Of a stretch of DNA of 64,000 nucleotides, positions 60,221 to 64,000 are shown piece by piece. This DNA comes from Marinobacterium aestuarii. GTDB lineage: Bacteria > Pseudomonadota > Gammaproteobacteria > Pseudomonadales > Balneatricaceae. The stretch's first letter is position 1. The number at the start of each line of letters is the position of its first letter. The notes below the pieces were generated by a model that ran no database searches, had not been told where the DNA came from, and was given only the letters and a program-made list of their open reading frames with translations. The DNA lies in the NCBI RefSeq assembly GCF_001651805.1, contig NZ_CP015839.1, forward strand, positions 744,001-808,000, in the 5' to 3' direction. The position numbers and the translations under genes are program-made.

Positions 60221-61549
60221 ATGGCTGGTTTGTCACAAAAACAATCAAACGAACTCGACCTTTCGACCCTGCCCGTGCCCGCTACGGCACGCATGGGCCG
60301 GTTTTCCCTGACCATGGCCTGGTGGGCCGTCTGCAGTGCGATGTTTTATATCGTCGTGGGGGCGTCCCTGGCCCTGAGCTACGGGGCACGCAATGCCATT
60401 ATCGGCATGGCGCTGTCGGTGGTCAGCTACGGCGTGATCAACGGCATCATCAGCCGTTACGCCATCAGCAATGGCCTGTCGGTGGCGCTGTTTTCGCGGC
60501 GCCTGTTCGGCAGCGCCGGTGCGTCACTGGCGACCCTGATTTTCTTCTCGACCGCCATCTATTACGCCGTTTTCGAGGGCTCGGTGATCGCGGTGGCGCT
60601 GAACAGCATCTTTCCGTCACTGCCGTACAAGCTGGCGGCGCTGATTGTCGTGCTCTACAGCGTGCCGCTGATTTTCGGCAGCGTGCAAAACTGGCTCGAC
60701 AAGTTCAACGGTGTGCTCTTGCCCTTCTATCTGGCGGGTCTGGTGCTGGCGGTGGTGGTATCCATTAACGTCTACGGCTACCAGGCCGACTGGCTGGAGC
60801 TGGGGCCGGAAACCGTGCCTGAGTACGGCTGGTGGAACTGCTTCACCTACTACATGGGCGTCTGGGTGCTGATGCTCTACACCTTCGACTACGCCCGTTT
60901 CGGCAAAGCGCAGGATAGCAGCTACCACGCCCGCTTCAATTTTGGCATGCCTTTCTATCTGGTGACCTTTCTGCTCAACGGCGTGATCGGCATTTATCTT
61001 GCTGCCAGCATGCCCCAGGAGGGCGCCCTGAGTGAGGTTTCGGTGGTCCTGGCGATACTTAAACTGCTGGGCATCTGGGGGCTGCTGTTTGTCTGGGTGA
61101 CCCAGACCCGCATCAATACCGCCAACTACTACCTGGCAACCGTAAACATGCAGGCATTTTTCGAGAACCTGCTGGGGCTGCGCTACTCCCGCCTGATCTG
61201 GTCGCTGGTGGTGGGCGCCGTGGTCTACGGCCTGATGCTGGCGGATGTCTTCGCCTACCTGTTGCAGGCGCTGGCCTACCAGGGCGTTTTCGTCGTGGCC
61301 TGGGTCGGCGTCGCGCTGGCGCATATCTTTTTTGCCGCCCGCAATGACCGGGCCGACGCCGCGGTACCGGTGTTCAATGGCGTGGGGCTGCTGGCCTGGT
61401 TCTGCGGTACTGGGCTTGGTTTTGGGCTCATGAGCCTCGAGTCGGGCTGGGCGTCGATGGCCGCGCCGGCAACCTTTGTGCTGTCCCTGGTGATCTATGG
61501 GGCGCTGCAGGGGCGCAGGAAAGCCGAGGAGGCTGTCGCCGCCTCCTGA
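60221..61549 (+). CDS. NCS1-family permease (5-oxoproline transporter candidate)
   Basis: This 442-residue membrane protein with about 12 TM segments belongs to the nucleobase-cation-symport-1 (CodB/Mhp1-type) family. Recognisable regions: WWAVCSAMFYIVVGASLALSY near residue 35, SRYAISNGLSVALFSRRLFG near 82-101, and WVTQTRINTANYYLATVNM near 290. Relatives import cytosine, hydantoin or allantoin. Its place as the last gene of the 5-oxoprolinase operon (97 bases after pxpC, GGAGG at 60211-60215) suggests uptake of 5-oxoproline, a five-membered lactam similar to hydantoin. The substrate assignment is inferred. Confidence 0.88.
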   Translation: MAGLSQKQSNELDLSTLPVPATARMGRFSLTMAWWAVCSAMFYIVVGASLALSYGARNAIIGMALSVVSYGVINGIISRYAISNGLSVALFSRRLFGSAGASLATLIFFSTAIYYAVFEGSVIAVALNSIFPSLPYKLAALIVVLYSVPLIFGSVQNWLDKFNGVLLPFYLAGLVLAVVVSINVYGYQADWLELGPETVPEYGWWNCFTYYMGVWVLMLYTFDYARFGKAQDSSYHARFNFGMPFYLVTFLLNGVIGIYLAASMPQEGALSEVSVVLAILKLLGIWGLLFVWVTQTRINTANYYLATVNMQAFFENLLGLRYSRLIWSLVVGAVVYGLMLADVFAYLLQALAYQGVFVVAWVGVALAHIFFAARNDRADAAVPVFNGVGLLAWFCGTGLGFGLMSLESGWASMAAPATFVLSLVIYGALQGRRKAEEAVAAS

Positions 61550-61574
61550 TACACAGGCGAACAGCTGCAGGAAT

Positions 61575-61599
61575 AAAAAAGGGCCGACGGCCCTTTTTT
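61575..61599 (+). terminator. Bidirectional terminator of the 5-oxoprolinase operon
   Basis: GGGCC (61581-61585) pairs with GGCCC (61589-61593) around GAC, extended by A-run/T-run pairs. It also serves the convergent deacetylase-like gene. Confidence 0.85.
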
Positions 61600-61647
61600 A
61601 TGTGTTATCGAGTCGCTGGCCGAGTTCAGCGGCTGGCGCTTTTCAGT

Positions 61648-62571
61648 TCAGTACCCCGCCAGTACCTCCAGGTGTGCCTGCACCGAAAAGCCCAGTGCCA
61701 CCGGGTTGTAGCCGCCCTCCAGCACCGAGACTATGCGGCCGTTGCAGCACTGGCGGGCTAGATCAGTGAGCAGTTGGGTGGCCCAGCGGTAGTCATCCTC
61801 GGTCAGTTCAAGATCCGCCATGGGGTCTTCCTGATGGGCATCAAAACCTGCGGAGATAAAGATGATATCGGGTTTGTGGGCCTGGAGTGCAGGCAGCCAG
61901 CGGTCTTCCAGCGCATGGCGAAACAGCGCCGGTTTGCTGTAGGCCGGCAGTGGGCAGTTGAGGATGTTGTCGCGCTGAATATCCTGGTAGCGCTCGGGAT
62001 AATAGGGGTGCTGGAAGGTCGAGCACACCAGCACTTCGGGCCTGTCCTTGAAGATATCCACAGTGCCGTTGCCGTAGTGCACGTCGAAGTCGACGATGGC
62101 GACCCGCTGTACCGAGGGCTGCTGCAGCGCATGCAGGGCGCCTATGGCCACATTGTTATAGAAGCAGAATCCCATGGCCAGATTCTGTTCGGCATGGTGC
62201 CCGGGCGGGCGTATGGAGCAAAAGGCATTAGTGCGGGCGCCGCTGAGCACCAGATCGGTGGCCTGGATGCTGGCGCCCGCCGCCAGTGTGGCGGCATTCA
62301 GGGTATAGGGGCAGAGCGCGGTATCGTCATCGGCGTGGAAAATGCCTGCTTCGGGCTGCTGCCGTTCAAGCCCGGTGCGGTGCTGGCGGCTGTGAGCCTG
62401 CTCAATCTGCAGGGTGCTGGCCGGGATAGCGCTGTACTCTGCCAGTTCCTGCATCAGGCCGGTGCGCTCGAGCACCTTGCGGATGGCCAGCAGGCGCAGC
62501 GGGCTTTCGGGGTGTTCCGGTCCCATATTGTGCAGGCAGCAGTCAGCGTGGGAGATGAATGCGGTGGTCAT
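61648..62571 (-). CDS. Histone-deacetylase-superfamily amidohydrolase
   Basis: This 307-residue zinc hydrolase belongs to the HDAC/AcuC/acetylpolyamine amidohydrolase superfamily. Motifs: ISHADCCLHNMGPEHPESPLR at the start, SIRPPGHHAEQ near 118-128 with the two catalytic histidines, VDFDVHYGNGT near 160 with Asp-x-His ligands, ISAGFDAHQEDPM near 243 with the third ligand Asp, and SVLEGGY near 284. The length is that of bacterial class II-type HDAC-like proteins. It is cytoplasmic and monocistronic. Substrates of such enzymes include acetylated proteins and polyamines; the sequence does not decide. Confidence 0.9.
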   Translation of the reverse strand: MTTAFISHADCCLHNMGPEHPESPLRLLAIRKVLERTGLMQELAEYSAIPASTLQIEQAHSRQHRTGLERQQPEAGIFHADDDTALCPYTLNAATLAAGASIQATDLVLSGARTNAFCSIRPPGHHAEQNLAMGFCFYNNVAIGALHALQQPSVQRVAIVDFDVHYGNGTVDIFKDRPEVLVCSTFQHPYYPERYQDIQRDNILNCPLPAYSKPALFRHALEDRWLPALQAHKPDIIFISAGFDAHQEDPMADLELTEDDYRWATQLLTDLARQCCNGRIVSVLEGGYNPVALGFSVQAHLEVLAGY

Positions 62572-63068
62572 GCAGGCTTTCTCTTGTCGTTATCGTTTTT
62601 ATGGGTGCAGCTATGGCGCTTTGGGCGTGGCCTGGCTCTATCGTGCGAGGTTCAAAGCCCGAGTTAAGGGCCTGAGTGTAGCGAATCACCGCGCCGCTGG
62701 CTGCTAGTGTACTGCTTTGCCCTAATGGGTGCTTGTAGAGCCCGCCAATTCGTGTCCAGCAAGGCGCCGTTCGCCGGTAATAGTGGTTCTCTTGCCAAGA
62801 GCGGCAACGCAGCAGGGCGCGAATTGGCGAGCTCCCTGCGGGCGAGCCGCCAGGAGGCCGTCCGCGGTGTTGCATTTCCTCGAAATAGGCCCACTATGGC
62901 TTCGAAAATGCGCCGTGCGGCCAACCTCCTGGCGACTCGCTAAAAGCGCCTCTAAGAGCGAAGCAGTACACGAGCTTTAGGTATAAGCCGATATGGCGAT
63001 CTATTTGAGGGTCGGATCGCGGTACGCCTTTCGTGTTCCTCGCCGGCCTCTTATACTCGGCTATTGCA
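62572..63068. repeat. Palindrome-rich intergenic element
   Basis: In this 497-base gap, CGCCAATTCG (62743-62752) has its exact complement at 62820-62829, and GCGAGCCGCCAGGAGG (62842-62857) has a 16-base complement with one mismatch at 62925-62940, with a smaller hairpin inside (GCATTT...CGAA / TTCG...AAATGC). Short frames on both strands are not believed to be genes. The element 62743-62940 resembles a structured dispersed repeat, but only one copy is in the window. Confidence 0.55.
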
Positions 63069-64000
63069 ATGGCCGTATTAAGGAATCCGCGTCCGGTGAC
63101 GAACAGGAAGGTCGACTATTCAGACAAGCGGGTGCTGCTGATCGATAGCAGCGGCAATGTCCGCTCGGCGATCTTCCATATGCTGCGTCGCCTGGGTGTG
63201 CACAATATTCAGGCCGTGAGCATCAATGATCGGGTGTTCAGCCTGATCTCCGAAGGCGGTTTCGATCTGATTCTGCTCGGTCATAACGGCAGTGATGCAG
63301 TCTCCGGTATCCAGATTCTCGAAGAGGCCCGTTACCGGGGCTATATGAAACCCAGCGCCGGCTGGGTTTTCATGACCAGCGACGCCAGCCAGGAAATGGT
63401 GCTGCATGCCATCGACAGCCGCCCCGATGTGCTGCTCACCAAGCCCTTCAGCATTGATGAACTCAAACTGCGCCTCGATAGCCTGGTGTGTCGCAAAGCG
63501 GTGTTGCGCCCGGTGGATATGGCGCTGGAAATGGGTGATCTGCCCCGCGCCATTGCGGCCTGTGATGAGCGGGTGCCAAAGCATGATCCGTTGTTTGATT
63601 ATGTGCAGCAGGTCAAGGGCAAGCTGCTGATTCAGGCGCGCCGTTTCCAGGAGGCGCGAGTGCTGTCTGAAGCCCGTTACTGGCAGAGCCAAGACAAGGA
63701 AGCCGGGCTGCACCTGGCCGAAGCCCTGGCGGGCCTGGGTCAGTTGCGTGATGCCATTGGCGTGCTGGAAGGCCTGATCGAGCATTATCCGTTGCTGATC
63801 GGTGCCTATGATCTGCTGGCCATAGTGCACGAGCGCCTGGGCGAGCTGCCTGCTGCCCGCGAAGCGCTGGTGGATGCCACCGCACGCAGTCCGCTGGGTA
63901 TTCCGCGGCAGATGGAACTGGGCCGGGTCTCGACCCAGACACGTAACCTGGACAGTGCCGAGACGGCCTATCGCAAGTCCATTGTGCTGGGGCGTCACAG
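63069..64000 (+). CDS. Pseudo-receiver/TPR-like response protein (3' end outside window)
   Basis: This open frame begins ATG 63069 (or GTG 63096, with AAGGA at better spacing) and runs off the window. Residues about 20-150 fold like a response-regulator receiver: KRVLLIDSSGNVRSAIFHML, GGFDLILLGHNGSDAVSGI and VLLTKPFSIDELK with the conserved lysine. The phospho-acceptor position, Asp in LLD of normal receivers, is Gly in LILLG, and the acidic pair is reduced to one Asp, so phosphorylation is unlikely. The remainder (from about residue 160) is helical with TPR-like units (EARVLSEARYWQSQDKEAGL, LREALVD-type). A chemosensory or two-component adaptor is possible. Confidence 0.75.
   Translation, partial: MAVLRNPRPVTNRKVDYSDKRVLLIDSSGNVRSAIFHMLRRLGVHNIQAVSINDRVFSLISEGGFDLILLGHNGSDAVSGIQILEEARYRGYMKPSAGWVFMTSDASQEMVLHAIDSRPDVLLTKPFSIDELKLRLDSLVCRKAVLRPVDMALEMGDLPRAIAACDERVPKHDPLFDYVQQVKGKLLIQARRFQEARVLSEARYWQSQDKEAGLHLAEALAGLGQLRDAIGVLEGLIEHYPLLIGAYDLLAIVHERLGELPAAREALVDATARSPLGIPRQMELGRVSTQTRNLDSAETAYRKSIVLGRH

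Noticed and set aside
62543-62980. Several overlapping 80-110 codon frames on both strands
   Set aside because: They arise from the palindrome-rich element; no ribosome site or domain supports any of them.

Overview
The window looks like a chromosomal segment of a marine, heterotrophic gammaproteobacterium of the Oceanospirillales/Pseudomonadales type. The reasons are the Pseudomonas-style glycine betaine demethylation genes, a BCCT osmolyte transporter, a Na+-pumping oxaloacetate decarboxylase (oadGAB), and the recX-alaS-lysC-csrA-tRNA-Ser-tRNA-Arg block. This placement is inferred from gene content only.

Layout. 1-5.4 kb: end of an aldo/keto reductase, a creatininase-family amidohydrolase and a split sugar-type ABC importer behind a 29-bp operator-like palindrome. 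5.7-19.7 kb: betaine catabolism (fdhA, L-serine dehydratase, a LysR regulator, GbdR-type regulator, a dipeptidase-like protein, a V4R-like protein, dgcA, dgcB and the ETF pair). 20.1-31.8 kb: a compact 11-gene minus-strand operon that I read as an undescribed lipid-type biosynthesis and export cluster. It encodes a LuxE-like acyl-protein synthetase, an IscU/NifU-like scaffold, a cysteine desulfurase, a fatty acyl-AMP ligase, an ACP, a flavin monooxygenase, an RND exporter, a LolA-like periplasmic protein, an outer-membrane barrel, a phosphopantetheinyl transferase and a MaoC hydratase. 31.8-33.2 kb: AT-rich intergenic DNA with a GC-rich orphan patch. 33.2-41.2 kb: BCCT transporter, an accessory stretch bounded by two direct copies of a ~210-bp structured repeat, then divergent gbcA/gbcB. 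41.7-50.9 kb: housekeeping genes with a serine tRNA, three identical arginine tRNAs and a decayed fourth, and thiI. 51.3-54.7 kb: oadGAB. 54.8-61.5 kb: LysR plus a 5-oxoprolinase-type operon with biotin carrier and biotin carboxylase subunits and an NCS1 permease. 61.6-64 kb: a histone-deacetylase-like amidohydrolase, a palindrome-rich element, and a pseudo-receiver/repeat protein cut by the window end.

How it works together. Betaine enters through the BCCT carrier, GbcAB makes dimethylglycine, and DgcAB with its ETF makes sarcosine. FdhA removes the released formaldehyde, and SdaA turns serine (from glycine plus a one-carbon unit) into pyruvate. Sarcosine oxidase and serine hydroxymethyltransferase are not in the window. 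The acyl/sulfur cluster sits inside this otherwise coherent region, which suggests insertion.

The intergenic DNA is unusual. At least five loci carry degenerate tandem repeats with a strict 7-bp period, often as inverted pairs of arms.
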